The notes under the pieces: model-generated
Told to the model about the DNA's origin: nothing
Database searches by the model: none
Seen by the model: only the letters and a program-made list of their open reading frames with translations
In this document: positions 18,406-26,944 of the stretch, in pieces
How the letters are laid out: every line of letters begins with the position of its first letter
Numbering within the stretch: the stretch's first letter is position 1
NCBI GenBank assembly: GCA_934255455.1
Contig: CAKQNS010000001.1
Span: 1 to 64,000 of the forward strand
DNA length: 64,000 nucleotides
Source of the DNA: an uncultured Alphaproteobacteria bacterium
Lineage (GTDB): Bacteria; Pseudomonadota; Alphaproteobacteria; Rs-D84
Reading direction: 5' to 3'
Made by a program: the position numbers and the translations under genes

Positions 18406-19476
18406 TGACAGTGCGGTGGTAATTTGGTCCTGCATTTGGAATGTGCCCAAAACAACCCATGCAATTACCGCCGATACCAACAAAATCCCAACACTGTTCA
18501 ACACATTTGATATAGATTCCATTTTACGCACAGATTCATCCAAATAATCATTTGCAATTGACCGCAGGTTTGCATCAAACCCATTCATATCGGCATATAT
18601 TGTCAAATCGCCAATCAATTCATCACTGGGGAAATGACGATCGGCCTTGGACAACGCTACACCCAGATTATCACCATTTGCAATATAGTGCAGTGTTTCA
18701 TCCAAAATATCGCGCAGATAACGATTAGAATTATCCGCCAACATACGCAATGCGTCGGGTACACTGATTCCGGCGGCAACCATGGATGATAAACTCATCA
18801 GCCAACCAACTGACATTTGTATTTTGTATATATTCCATGGGGCAAAATTATCAAATTTTGCGCGCAAACGCCCCGTCCATGTTGGCATACTGGCCCAAAT
18901 AATACCGACCACGCCCGCAAACACAATTGCGAACATATACCAATATTTAATTGAAAATTCAGACACCCATATCAACGATGCCGCAACCGATTGCCAAACC
19001 ATATTTTGACCCGCGACCTCGGCCAATGGCGGGACCAGATACAACCCAACCATAATGATTACGCCGAATGTCAATGCCAACAAAAACAGCGGATACGCAA
19101 TTGCCGAAATCATTGCGCGTTTGATGCGCTGGGTACCCTCGACCGTGCGAACAACATTTTCCAATGCCACCACCAAATCGGACATATTTCCCGATGTCAG
19201 CAGCAATGTTTCATTCATCGGCACCCAACCACGCGTGGCCTCGGAAAAAGATGCGCCACGTTCCAGATTCTTTTGAAATTCGCGCATAACAATTGCAAAT
19301 GGTTCGTTCGGTTTGGTTCCATTTTTGGATTCAACCATTTCCAACCGCCCCAGCGCATCCATCAATGAAAAATCATTCCGCAACAGCGACGCCAATTTTC
19401 GCGCAAACGCCATACGCTTTTCAGTATTTAATCTGAAAACCAATTTTGCATACAACAGGTCCAGTTTGGTTGTCAT
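18403..19476 (-). CDS. pilR: Type IVb pilus inner-membrane platform protein (PilR/GspF family)
   Basis: GspF-type polytopic protein, about 357 residues, with two homologous cytoplasmic helical domains and hydrophobic segments at about 125-150, 175-200 and near the C-terminus. It forms the inner-membrane platform that works with the pilus assembly ATPase. I choose the ATG at 19476, which overlaps the TGA of pilQ region closely (TGATATG); an upstream in-frame ATG (19509) lies within pilQ. It is the last gene of a pilO-pilP-pilQ-pilR series, the gene order of the R64 thin pilus. Confidence 0.8.
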   Translation of the reverse strand: MTTKLDLLYAKLVFRLNTEKRMAFARKLASLLRNDFSLMDALGRLEMVESKNGTKPNEPFAIVMREFQKNLERGASFSEATRGWVPMNETLLLTSGNMSDLVVALENVVRTVEGTQRIKRAMISAIAYPLFLLALTFGVIIMVGLYLVPPLAEVAGQNMVWQSVAASLIWVSEFSIKYWYMFAIVFAGVVGIIWASMPTWTGRLRAKFDNFAPWNIYKIQMSVGWLMSLSSMVAAGISVPDALRMLADNSNRYLRDILDETLHYIANGDNLGVALSKADRHFPSDELIGDLTIYADMNGFDANLRSIANDYLDESVRKMESISNVLNSVGILLVSAVIAWVVLGTFQMQDQITTALS

Positions 19477-19477
19477 A

Positions 19478-21115
19478 TCAATACACCCCTGGTCTGTCCA
19501 ATAATCCAACCCAACGTTCTAATTCATCAACACCGATAATGCCCTGCAACATCAGCGATGTGGCGGCCTCTTTCAATGTGCGGCCATCCATTTCTTCCAA
19601 CCAATAACGCACGGCACCATCGGTATTGCCCGACAACGCCAGACGCAGGAAATCGCTGTTTGTGATAATGATTTCACCGGCCTTGATACGTCCCAATGTG
19701 CCCGTACCCTTGCATTCCGTGCAACCGGCACCACGAATATATACCTGGCGCAGTCCCAGTTCACCAAACGCGTCCAGAACGCGCCGATACGCCGGGTGTT
19801 CGGGATGGTCAATTAAACGCTCGCGGCAATATGGACAAACCTTTTTGAACAAACGCATGGAAATCAGACCACGCATCAGTGTTTCTTCTTTTAATTTGAA
19901 TGATTCTATGCCCAAATCCAATAAACGGGTCAATGCCGCCATGGCCGAATTAGCATGCAATGTTGTCCACACATTATGCCCAGACAACGCACCACGCACC
20001 GTCAGTTGTGCCGCCGCCAATGTACGAATTTCACCAACCATCAATGTGTCGGGGTCACTGCGCAATGCGGCCGCCAATGCCTCGGTATATTTATCCTCGC
20101 GCTGTTCTTCGTTTGTGGTGTTTACCACGGGCATTTGGTGTGCACCAAAAATTTTTTGTTCAACCGGATTTTCAACAGTAATCATATTTATTTCATAATG
20201 CCGTTCTTTTAACATCAACGACATATTACGAACCAATGTGGTTGATTTACCAGAACTGGTCGGCCCCGCAACGATTACCAGCCCCGTCGGAAACGCACGC
20301 AGACGCATCAACAAACGCTGTTCATATTCACCGAATTCTTGTTCGGTTTTAATCCCCTCGGACGGATTATCATACAGCAATCGCATAACTACATAACGCG
20401 AACCAAACGCAATCGGATTAAATTGCATACGAATACTTAAAATACCCAGCGGCAAATATAAATCCTTGGTCCCGCGCAATGGCGTGCGACCATCTTTCTG
20501 GGCCGATTGATATTCGTTTTGCGCATAGTTCGCATTAGACATATCAGATGACGCGAACGCCGCACGAACAAATGATTCACCCCACCCCGAATTATATTCC
20601 AACACGGGCTGCATACTGCCATCAATACGGAAATAAATTGTTGTTTGGTCGGCAACCTCGATATGAATATCAGAAACCTTTTGTGCGGCGGCGCGTGCAA
20701 TTATATCAACAAAATCTTTCTGCATTTGGTTGTCGTAATCACGACTGACTCGTGACGGCCCGCCCAAACGCGCATCATACGATTTATATATTGCCGAAAC
20801 CAAACCTAAATCTGAATAAAACGGCGTGCGCATTGGTCGCGCGCGAGCACGCAACAAATCCAGAAATGCCAACACACGCCCATCGTATTTGTGCGTGCGC
20901 GATATAATAATTTCACCACCAGAAAAATATGCAATCAAACCCTGGGTATCACGGGGCAATTCCTGGGGCCCACCTGTTGCGGTCAACAACCGGTTTCCAT
21001 TTGAAAACAGATAATCAACAATATCTTTGACCTCGGCATTTTCCAAACCGGCCGGAACCGATGGGCGCATCGCCACAGGATTATTGTTCAAAGCTTTGTT
21101 TTCAACATCTGACAT
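19478..21115 (-). CDS. pilQ: Type IVb pilus assembly ATPase (PilQ/GspE family)
   Basis: 545 residues. Walker A GPTSSGKSTT (about 280-289), Asp box and Walker B-like LMVGEIRTLAAAQ (about 354) and the tetracysteine zinc motif CPYC...CTEC (about 428-470) identify a secretion/pilus hexameric ATPase. Here PilQ follows the R64 naming (the ATPase), not the secretin called PilQ in Pseudomonas. It powers pilus extension. It is followed directly by the GspF-type gene and preceded by PilP- and PilO2-like genes. Confidence 0.88.
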   Translation of the reverse strand: MSDVENKALNNNPVAMRPSVPAGLENAEVKDIVDYLFSNGNRLLTATGGPQELPRDTQGLIAYFSGGEIIISRTHKYDGRVLAFLDLLRARARPMRTPFYSDLGLVSAIYKSYDARLGGPSRVSRDYDNQMQKDFVDIIARAAAQKVSDIHIEVADQTTIYFRIDGSMQPVLEYNSGWGESFVRAAFASSDMSNANYAQNEYQSAQKDGRTPLRGTKDLYLPLGILSIRMQFNPIAFGSRYVVMRLLYDNPSEGIKTEQEFGEYEQRLLMRLRAFPTGLVIVAGPTSSGKSTTLVRNMSLMLKERHYEINMITVENPVEQKIFGAHQMPVVNTTNEEQREDKYTEALAAALRSDPDTLMVGEIRTLAAAQLTVRGALSGHNVWTTLHANSAMAALTRLLDLGIESFKLKEETLMRGLISMRLFKKVCPYCRERLIDHPEHPAYRRVLDAFGELGLRQVYIRGAGCTECKGTGTLGRIKAGEIIITNSDFLRLALSGNTDGAVRYWLEEMDGRTLKEAATSLMLQGIIGVDELERWVGLLDRPGVY

Positions 21116-21129
21116 AACAAATCATCCGT

Positions 21130-21855
21130 TTACTTATTTTTATTACTGATGACATTCAATGTCTGGATATTGCCATCGCCATCAACAAAAGCAATACCAT
21201 CGTCCAGTGATATTGATTTTATAGTATATCCACCAACAATCGAACCAACAGAAACTTTTTTATTCTGTCCAGTATCTAAATCAGCAATGGTCGCCAACAA
21301 TTGATTACCAGTACCATACACATTTACTAATTTATATTGATTGGTAATCTTGGACGGGGTGTTATCATCAGATGATGATTTCGCAACCGTCTTTTTCACT
21401 GGCGCCGTGGCTTTTTGTTCCAATGCCTCTTTTTCGCGTTCCAGTTTCGCGGTTTCGGCCTCTAATTTCGCCTTGGCCGCTTCTAATTCTTGCTGCTGTT
21501 GTTCGGCGCGCCCCGACAGGGTATCTATTTCCATGTGCAATCTGATTTTCTCGGCCGCCAAACGATCCAATTCCAAATCCAGCTGTGCGCGTTCTTTTTC
21601 CAATTGCATTAAAACCTTTTCTTGTTCCAAATCGGTAATTTGTTGGAACAATGAACCATCAACCTGATATCCAGAAACAGCCGTGGCCGAAACCATTTCC
21701 ATTTCATCGGCATCGGTCGCTGTGGCATTAGACGGAACATCTGCAACATCAACCGTTTCCACATCTATATCAATATCGTCAACATCGGCGCGCGCACCAA
21801 ACGGCACCACCACCAACGCGGCAAACAACAAACCAAATTTTACTTTATTTAACAT
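21130..21855 (-). CDS. pilP: Type IVb pilus biogenesis protein PilP-like
   Basis: 241 residues: signal peptide (about 1-23), an acidic low-complexity stretch, a long coiled coil (about 70-150, Glu/Lys/Ala/Gln-rich) and a C-terminal small beta domain (LVNVYGTGNQLLATIADLDTG..., VSVGSIVGGYTIKSI) like the HR/homology region of PilP proteins, which connect the secretin to the inner-membrane complex. It overlaps pilO by 11 bp and lies just before pilQ. The order supports the assignment more than the sequence alone does. Confidence 0.7.
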   Translation of the reverse strand: MLNKVKFGLLFAALVVVPFGARADVDDIDIDVETVDVADVPSNATATDADEMEMVSATAVSGYQVDGSLFQQITDLEQEKVLMQLEKERAQLDLELDRLAAEKIRLHMEIDTLSGRAEQQQQELEAAKAKLEAETAKLEREKEALEQKATAPVKKTVAKSSSDDNTPSKITNQYKLVNVYGTGNQLLATIADLDTGQNKKVSVGSIVGGYTIKSISLDDGIAFVDGDGNIQTLNVISNKNK

Positions 21856-23104
21856 AGATTATCACCTCATAGTTCCAAATGCGGCGTACCGCGTCCCACG
21901 CACAGCGGGTCATATAAACACCGCCGAATTCGTCAAATATTTTCATAAACTGCATTGGGGTCAATTTTGAATCCGCCGCAACTTCTATGATATTTAATGT
22001 GGCCGTTTCTACGCCATTGGTCAATGTATCTACAACGACATTGGTTTCAACCGGTGTTGATATACCCTGGAATATCGATTGAATATCACGAACAACTGTA
22101 TCAGGGTCGCGCTCATCAACCGATGCAACGGTTGGAATTTTCGGCAATGTTGCACGAACATAAATTGAATCTGATGATTCTTCTTGGACAAACGATGCCG
22201 GCATCAATTCCGTTGCCACACGATAAAAATCATCCAATGTTCCAAAACCGCGCGTAAACCGCGCCGATGCATGCGTTTCACCACATTCGGCCGAAACCTG
22301 GTTCCACCCCGGAATCGGTTGCATAACAAAACCAATGGCCTGATAACAAACCTGGGCACGGCGCGATACATCGGGCAAATTATCATACGGCAAAACAATT
22401 GGCGCCGGTGGTGTTTGTTTTTCTATGTTAAATTGCGCATCCAGTTCCTTGTTCTTTTCTTCTATTTGGCGTTTATATTCCGCGGCCAATTCCGGGTCAA
22501 TTTTTGCAACCTGGGGTGGCGTCATCATTTGGCTGATAGGTTCGCGGAAAAATGTCAACAGCAATACACCAAAACCCACCAACATTAAAACCGACAACGA
22601 AATTCGGGACAGACGGCTGATTGGACGCAAAACATTACGCGAATTTCCAGAAATTAAATCAGACAAATTGCGTTCAATCGCGCGTGGCATTCCCCATGCA
22701 CCCGGCGCAAACAATGCATTCCAATCCGGCAATTCCGATAATTTGAAATATTCACTGCGCGCGTCGGCGGCATTATCAAACAATTTATCCGCCAAAATAA
22801 CGCCATTACGAACCGCCACCAAATAGAACAAATCACCCGCCTGGAACACCCCCAGAAATGAATTAAATTCGGTCAAAGCATCGGTAATTTCGGCCGCCGC
22901 CGCGTGCATTCCACTGTGCACCCCACCACGACGCTGCGAAACCCCAACCATGGCACGATATTCAACAAATAATTTTAATTTTCGGTCAACCGTGCGCGAC
23001 AAATTGCGTGCGTACGCGCGCGCAACAAAACCCGCCCCAATCGGCTGCCAAAACAGACCGACGGCATATTTCTTGCGGTTGATAGTTATAGTTTGGTTAG
23101 GCAA
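21845..23104 (-). CDS. pilO: Type IVb pilus accessory protein PilO2-like
   Basis: About 419 residues. The N-terminal cytoplasmic domain (NRKKYAVGLFWQPI...) resembles the actin-like/FimA-accessory part of PilO2 proteins; one membrane segment (about 182-205, LSVLMLVGFGVLLLTFF) is followed by a coiled coil and a periplasmic domain. PilO of R64-type pili forms the inner-membrane alignment complex. I choose TTG at 23104, preceded by AGAGAGAG, because the longer frame starting at TTG 23134 would begin inside the -10 box of the promoter. It is the first gene of the pil series. Confidence 0.7.
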   Translation of the reverse strand: MPNQTITINRKKYAVGLFWQPIGAGFVARAYARNLSRTVDRKLKLFVEYRAMVGVSQRRGGVHSGMHAAAAEITDALTEFNSFLGVFQAGDLFYLVAVRNGVILADKLFDNAADARSEYFKLSELPDWNALFAPGAWGMPRAIERNLSDLISGNSRNVLRPISRLSRISLSVLMLVGFGVLLLTFFREPISQMMTPPQVAKIDPELAAEYKRQIEEKNKELDAQFNIEKQTPPAPIVLPYDNLPDVSRRAQVCYQAIGFVMQPIPGWNQVSAECGETHASARFTRGFGTLDDFYRVATELMPASFVQEESSDSIYVRATLPKIPTVASVDERDPDTVVRDIQSIFQGISTPVETNVVVDTLTNGVETATLNIIEVAADSKLTPMQFMKIFDEFGGVYMTRCAWDAVRRIWNYEVIIYVK

Positions 23105-23133
23105 TTTCTCTCTCTGGTTTGCTTTATGCGCCA

Positions 23134-23163
23134 ATTATAACATAAAAATCGCACGCAACGCAA
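23134..23163 (-). promoter_or_regulatory. Promoter of the pilO-P-Q-R operon
   Basis: On the minus strand TTGCGT (23158-23163), 18-nt spacer, perfect TATAAT (23134-23139). Predicted start about 23127, leaving a leader of about 23 nt before the TTG at 23104. Confidence 0.55.
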
Positions 23164-23172
23164 ACACAGAAT

Positions 23173-23198
23173 GAAAAAACCGCCGAAAAATTCGGCGG
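23173..23198 (-). terminator. Terminator of the lipid A operon
   Basis: CCGCCGAA/TTCGGCGG 8-bp stem (23180-23198) with a 3-nt loop and a U run on the minus strand. It separates the lpx operon from the pil promoter. Confidence 0.9.
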
Positions 23199-23223
23199 GT
23201 AAACGGTATTCAATACTCGCGCC

Positions 23224-23601
23224 CTATTGGCATACGCCATACATACTGTTGCATGTCGCCGCCGTGCGTGCGGCACGCGGGTTTGGACAATCGTATACAT
23301 TTGCCGTTAAAATAAACGCGCGTTCTGGTCCAAACACAACCCATTCATTTGGACGGGTGCGTTGGCTGGTAATCCAATATGCGTTGCCACTGCGTGCCTG
23401 GTCGGCAATGCGATTTTCCAAATATCTGCGCGCATCATCAGCATCGTATACCGATGCCTCGGATTCAATTTTGTACAAATATGTACAACCAATTGGTTCG
23501 GAATCCAATTGAGTTAAAAATTCACTGCCATTTTCGTTTTTAATCATGCCACCACATGCCGCCAGCACAAGCACACAAAACACAGATAAAAATTTTTTCA
23601 T
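23224..23601 (-). CDS. Small lipoprotein, unknown function
   Basis: 125 residues. Signal peptide with lipobox LAAC (Cys about residue 16), then a small domain with conserved-looking features (CTYLYKIESEASVYD, ARRYLENRIADQA, NAYWITSQRTR) and further cysteines, reminiscent of DUF4156-type enterobacterial lipoproteins but not securely so. The ATG at 23601 has AAAGGA upstream; an earlier ATG at 23622 lies in the end of lpxC. It is cotranscribed with lpxC and ends at the operon terminator. Confidence 0.65.
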   Translation of the reverse strand: MKKFLSVFCVLVLAACGGMIKNENGSEFLTQLDSEPIGCTYLYKIESEASVYDADDARRYLENRIADQARSGNAYWITSQRTRPNEWVVFGPERAFILTANVYDCPNPRAARTAATCNSMYGVCQ

Positions 23602-23611
23602 AATAAATCCT

Positions 23612-24553
23612 TTATTTACCATGAACTATATCATAATTCGCCGGGTCACTGAACAATTTTTTCAAAACCAAATTGTTCATGGCGTGACTGCCCTTGTACG
23701 ATTCCAGATTTCCAACAATCATGCCGCCCGATGTAAACATATCGCCAATCGCATCAATAATTTTATGACGAACAAATTCATCGGGCCAAATTACTGGGTT
23801 TAATGTCCCGTCACCAGTGTTATTCAATGCAATTACATTTTTTTCACTGGCGCCGCGCCCCATGCCATGCGCCTTTAAATATTCCCATTCGGAATATTTG
23901 CCAAAAGTGCGCGCACGCGCAATGTTTTTGATAAAATTGTTCACCGATTTTTTCGTGCCATCAAACCGATACGAAAAACTCTGGCGGCCAATGATTTTTT
24001 CGGGATATACCAATGTCGCGGTAATATCCAACGCGGAACCATCATTTGGTTCCAGTTTAACAAAACCATCACTTTTACGACCCGCAATTTTATTCATAAC
24101 CCACAATTTGAAACGAACCACTTTTGGCAAATCGCGCAACACATCACGCGCACGAACAATAACCGTACGACGAACGATAATCTTTGCCATTTGGGATTTA
24201 CCGGTTGTATTTCCCATAAATTTTGAAATAAATTCCGACGCACTGCCGTCCATAATCGGGGTTTCCGGGCCATCAATATCAATAACCGCACTGTCAACGC
24301 CCGACAAAAACAACGCTGCCATTAAATGTTCAATTGTCTGAACATGGGCGCCCGCGGGAAAACCAATTGTGGTATTACGCATTTTTGTTTCGCCAACATT
24401 TTGCGCCAATGCCGGAATCATTTCAGACCCAGCAATATCCGTGCGATGAAAAAATATCCCCGGTTTTTTCGATGGTTTTACAACCATATTTACCGGCAAA
24501 CCCGAATGAATTCCGACGCCAGTGATTTTAATTTTTTTGGCCAGTGTTGTCAT
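23612..24553 (-). CDS. lpxC: UDP-3-O-acyl-N-acetylglucosamine deacetylase
   Basis: 313 residues. Catalyses the committed step of lipid A synthesis, a zinc-dependent deacetylation in the cytoplasm. The first zinc His lies in TIEHLMAAL (about residue 75), the second zinc site in VRHKIIDAIGDM (about 255, His and Asp), and the catalytic His in YKGSHAMNN (about 286). The start gives the family N-terminus (KKIKITGVGIHSG). It overlaps lpxK by 26 bp on the same strand. Confidence 0.96.
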   Translation of the reverse strand: MTTLAKKIKITGVGIHSGLPVNMVVKPSKKPGIFFHRTDIAGSEMIPALAQNVGETKMRNTTIGFPAGAHVQTIEHLMAALFLSGVDSAVIDIDGPETPIMDGSASEFISKFMGNTTGKSQMAKIIVRRTVIVRARDVLRDLPKVVRFKLWVMNKIAGRKSDGFVKLEPNDGSALDITATLVYPEKIIGRQSFSYRFDGTKKSVNNFIKNIARARTFGKYSEWEYLKAHGMGRGASEKNVIALNNTGDGTLNPVIWPDEFVRHKIIDAIGDMFTSGGMIVGNLESYKGSHAMNNLVLKKLFSDPANYDIVHGK

Positions 24554-25457
24554 TTTCTAATTTCTCCTTTAACCAATCAAAAAATGCATTGTCTATTACG
24601 GTTTTCAATTGTGCATATTTTATTTTATCGCGCACGCGGGCCGGTAAACGAACCCAGTCTTTTTCCGTGGTCAACAATTTTGCATTTTGTGCATCGGCCG
24701 ATAAAACCAATTTTTCAATGTCTTGGTCCGTATATTGCCAATGATCCGGAAACGCGCGCGTACCAACAACATTTCCGCCAATTGCATTAAAAAACTTTTT
24801 CGGATACCCAATGCCAGCAAACGCAAATATGCGTTCATTTTCGTCGTATGGTGACACTGTTTGATTTGTTGCATAAAACACCGGAATATTTCGCGGCAAT
24901 TTGAATTTCTTGCGCGGATGGCGCGATTTTATAACGATGATTGCATCCGCACGACGCGCCGCAAATTTAGGCTCGCGCAATGGCCCGGCCGGCAACATAA
25001 AACCATTTCCATACCCCAAACCATCATCAAAAACCAGTATTGAAATATCCTTTTTAATTGTCGGATTTTGGAACCCATCATCCATAACAATTGGCGCGCT
25101 TGATTGCTGTGCGTTTAATAATTCAATTGCCGCACGACGATTACCGGTGTGTACCTGTAAACCACTGCGCGCCAGCATCAATGCCTCGTCCCCGGCGTTG
25201 CCGGTATTTGCACTTTTTTTATACCCACGCATAACAACCGGCGCATCAATTCGCATTGCAATCTCGCGCACTATGGGGGTTTTACCAACACCACCGGCAA
25301 ATATATTTCCAACACATATCACCGACCGCCGCGATACATACGCATGACGACGCCGCACAAAATACACCACGCGCGAAGCCGCATAGTAAACCAACGACGC
25401 CGGCCACAGCAAAAATGACATCAGTGTTTTATGCAAAAACCACCATGGTGTTTTCAT
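24528..25457 (-). CDS. lpxK: Tetraacyldisaccharide 4'-kinase
   Basis: 309 residues. Inner-membrane-associated kinase that adds the 4'-phosphate to the lipid A precursor. N-terminal membrane helix (about 8-28), Walker A loop GNIFAGGVGKTP (about 48-59), then MRGYKK and the DDGFQNP block (about 123-129) with the catalytic Asp. Third step partner of lpxC, which it overlaps; the acyltransferase gene ends 3 nt upstream of its start. Confidence 0.93.
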   Translation of the reverse strand: MKTPWWFLHKTLMSFLLWPASLVYYAASRVVYFVRRRHAYVSRRSVICVGNIFAGGVGKTPIVREIAMRIDAPVVMRGYKKSANTGNAGDEALMLARSGLQVHTGNRRAAIELLNAQQSSAPIVMDDGFQNPTIKKDISILVFDDGLGYGNGFMLPAGPLREPKFAARRADAIIVIKSRHPRKKFKLPRNIPVFYATNQTVSPYDENERIFAFAGIGYPKKFFNAIGGNVVGTRAFPDHWQYTDQDIEKLVLSADAQNAKLLTTEKDWVRLPARVRDKIKYAQLKTVIDNAFFDWLKEKLENDNTGQKN

Positions 25458-25459
25458 TG

Positions 25460-26242
25460 CTATTTGCTCTTTTTTTTGTTTTTGCGCGCATCACGAATTT
25501 TTTGTTTGAATTCGCTGGCTGTTTGGTCTTGTTCAACCTGAAATAATCCAAATTCCGCATCCATTTCGCGAACCTGGCGCACCATAATATCTTCTATTTT
25601 ATGACGAACTGATTCAAATTCCTCTTTACTAGCCTTGGAATCTATGAATATTGGATTACCAACTCTACATGTTATTTTTGAAAATGGCAATGCGACCAAA
25701 TACCGGTCCCAGCGCGTTTGAAACCACGCATGCGACGATGAAAAACATACCGGTATAATCGGTGCCCCCGTCATTTTTGCAAAATATAACGCACCATCTT
25801 GGACACGCAGCGATGGTCCGCCGGGGCCATCGGGCGAAATACACAATGAATACCGGCCATCACGCAGAATACGCACGCCCTGGCGTAATACGGAAATTCC
25901 ACCATCAGATGTACTGCCATAAATCGGTTTTAATCCAAAAAGGTGTTGCAACTTTGCCATCATACGACCGTCACTGTGCCGTGATGCAACGGCATACGCA
26001 CGCATACCACCAATACAAATAATCGGCGATAACATCATACTGCGCCCATGCCAAAATACGAATATGGCCGGCCGACGACGATATTTCTTGAACACGCCAT
26101 AATTAGTTATTTTTTTACGCGATGTAAAATAAACAAACCAAATACACACCGCCATGAACCCGGCAATAATCCACTGAATGATTGATAAATGCAACACAGG
26201 TTCCCAAAACGATTTCCACAACTTTCTAAATTTTTTATTCAT
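25460..26242 (-). CDS. Lysophospholipid acyltransferase-like protein (DUF374 family)
   Basis: 260 residues. N-terminal membrane segment (about 20-40) and the acyltransferase blocks FVFWHGRSMMLSP (the His-containing motif), ASRHSDGRMMAKL, GSTSDGG and SPDGPGGPSLRVQDGALYFA. DUF374 proteins are related to LPLAT enzymes, and placement upstream of lpxK and lpxC suggests a role in lipid A or Kdo-lipid A acylation. The ATG at 26242 has an AAGGGT ribosome site; an upstream ATG at 26341 would add an unlikely 33-residue extension. Confidence 0.75.
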   Translation of the reverse strand: MNKKFRKLWKSFWEPVLHLSIIQWIIAGFMAVCIWFVYFTSRKKITNYGVFKKYRRRPAIFVFWHGRSMMLSPIICIGGMRAYAVASRHSDGRMMAKLQHLFGLKPIYGSTSDGGISVLRQGVRILRDGRYSLCISPDGPGGPSLRVQDGALYFAKMTGAPIIPVCFSSSHAWFQTRWDRYLVALPFSKITCRVGNPIFIDSKASKEEFESVRHKIEDIMVRQVREMDAEFGLFQVEQDQTASEFKQKIRDARKNKKKSK

Positions 26243-26413
26243 ACAATACCCTTGATGTTTCTGGCTGATTCTAGCAATAAAAAAACGATATTTCAAGGCG
26301 GATATAGGCATAAAATCCCACAGTTTGTAAAATTGATACAATATGAAAAAGGCAAAAAAATCTATTTATAAACGAAAAATCGCCCAGTAAACCGGCAATT
26401 TTTTAATTTTTAA

Positions 26414-26441
26414 TTGACATACGAATATAATGCTATATAAT
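26414..26441 (+). promoter_or_regulatory. Consensus promoter of initiator tRNA-Met
   Basis: TTGACA (26414-26419), 16-nt spacer, TATAAT (26436-26441); both hexamers are perfect. Confidence 0.9.
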
Positions 26442-26455
26442 ACGCCACATCCGAT

Positions 26456-26532
<77 letters not shown>

Positions 26533-26546
26533 AGTTAAATAAAAAG

Positions 26547-26572
26547 ACACACCGTAATTGGTGTGTTTTTTT
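26547..26572 (+). terminator. Terminator of initiator tRNA
   Basis: ACACACC (26547-26553) and GGTGTGT (26560-26566) with a 6-nt loop and seven T. Confidence 0.9.
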
Positions 26573-26944
26573 ATTTAATATGCATTGTGAATCATCGGTT
26601 TGTGACCCGCAGTCACGGCGTACCGCGTGCAACGGATCAGGAAAATTTACACTCCGCAAAAATCAAAATAAATACAATATATTCATATAGTTGCACAATA
26701 CATCACATAAATTCGCGTTATGATTGATTTTTTATCGTTATTCTATTTTATATCTTTTATAAGTGTGTCTTTATATTAAATCAACCAGTGATTGATTTTA
26801 ATATTAAATTTATGCTCGATATATCGTTTTTATATTTTAATTTTCGTAAAAAACACAGGATTAAAAACATGCGTAAATTTAATTTACCTTGGTCGCAATT
26901 TGTTTGATAATACTATCACACAAAAAACAAATTATGTGTATTTT
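26573..26944. other. AT-rich intergenic region without gene
   Basis: No credible ORF or RNA. A short ACACTCCGCAA word at about 26649 echoes the 3' end of the initiator tRNA but is too short to call an att site. The ABC-F gene ends at its right border on the minus strand. Confidence 0.5.

Noticed and set aside
26641..26660. ACACTCCGCAA word resembling the 3' end of the initiator tRNA
   Set aside because: Only about 11 bp match, with no foreign cargo between the copies; too short for an attachment site.
26868..26909. Short frame MRKFNLPWSQFV as a leader peptide
   Set aside because: It is on the plus strand while the neighbouring ABC-F gene is on the minus strand, so it cannot be its leader.
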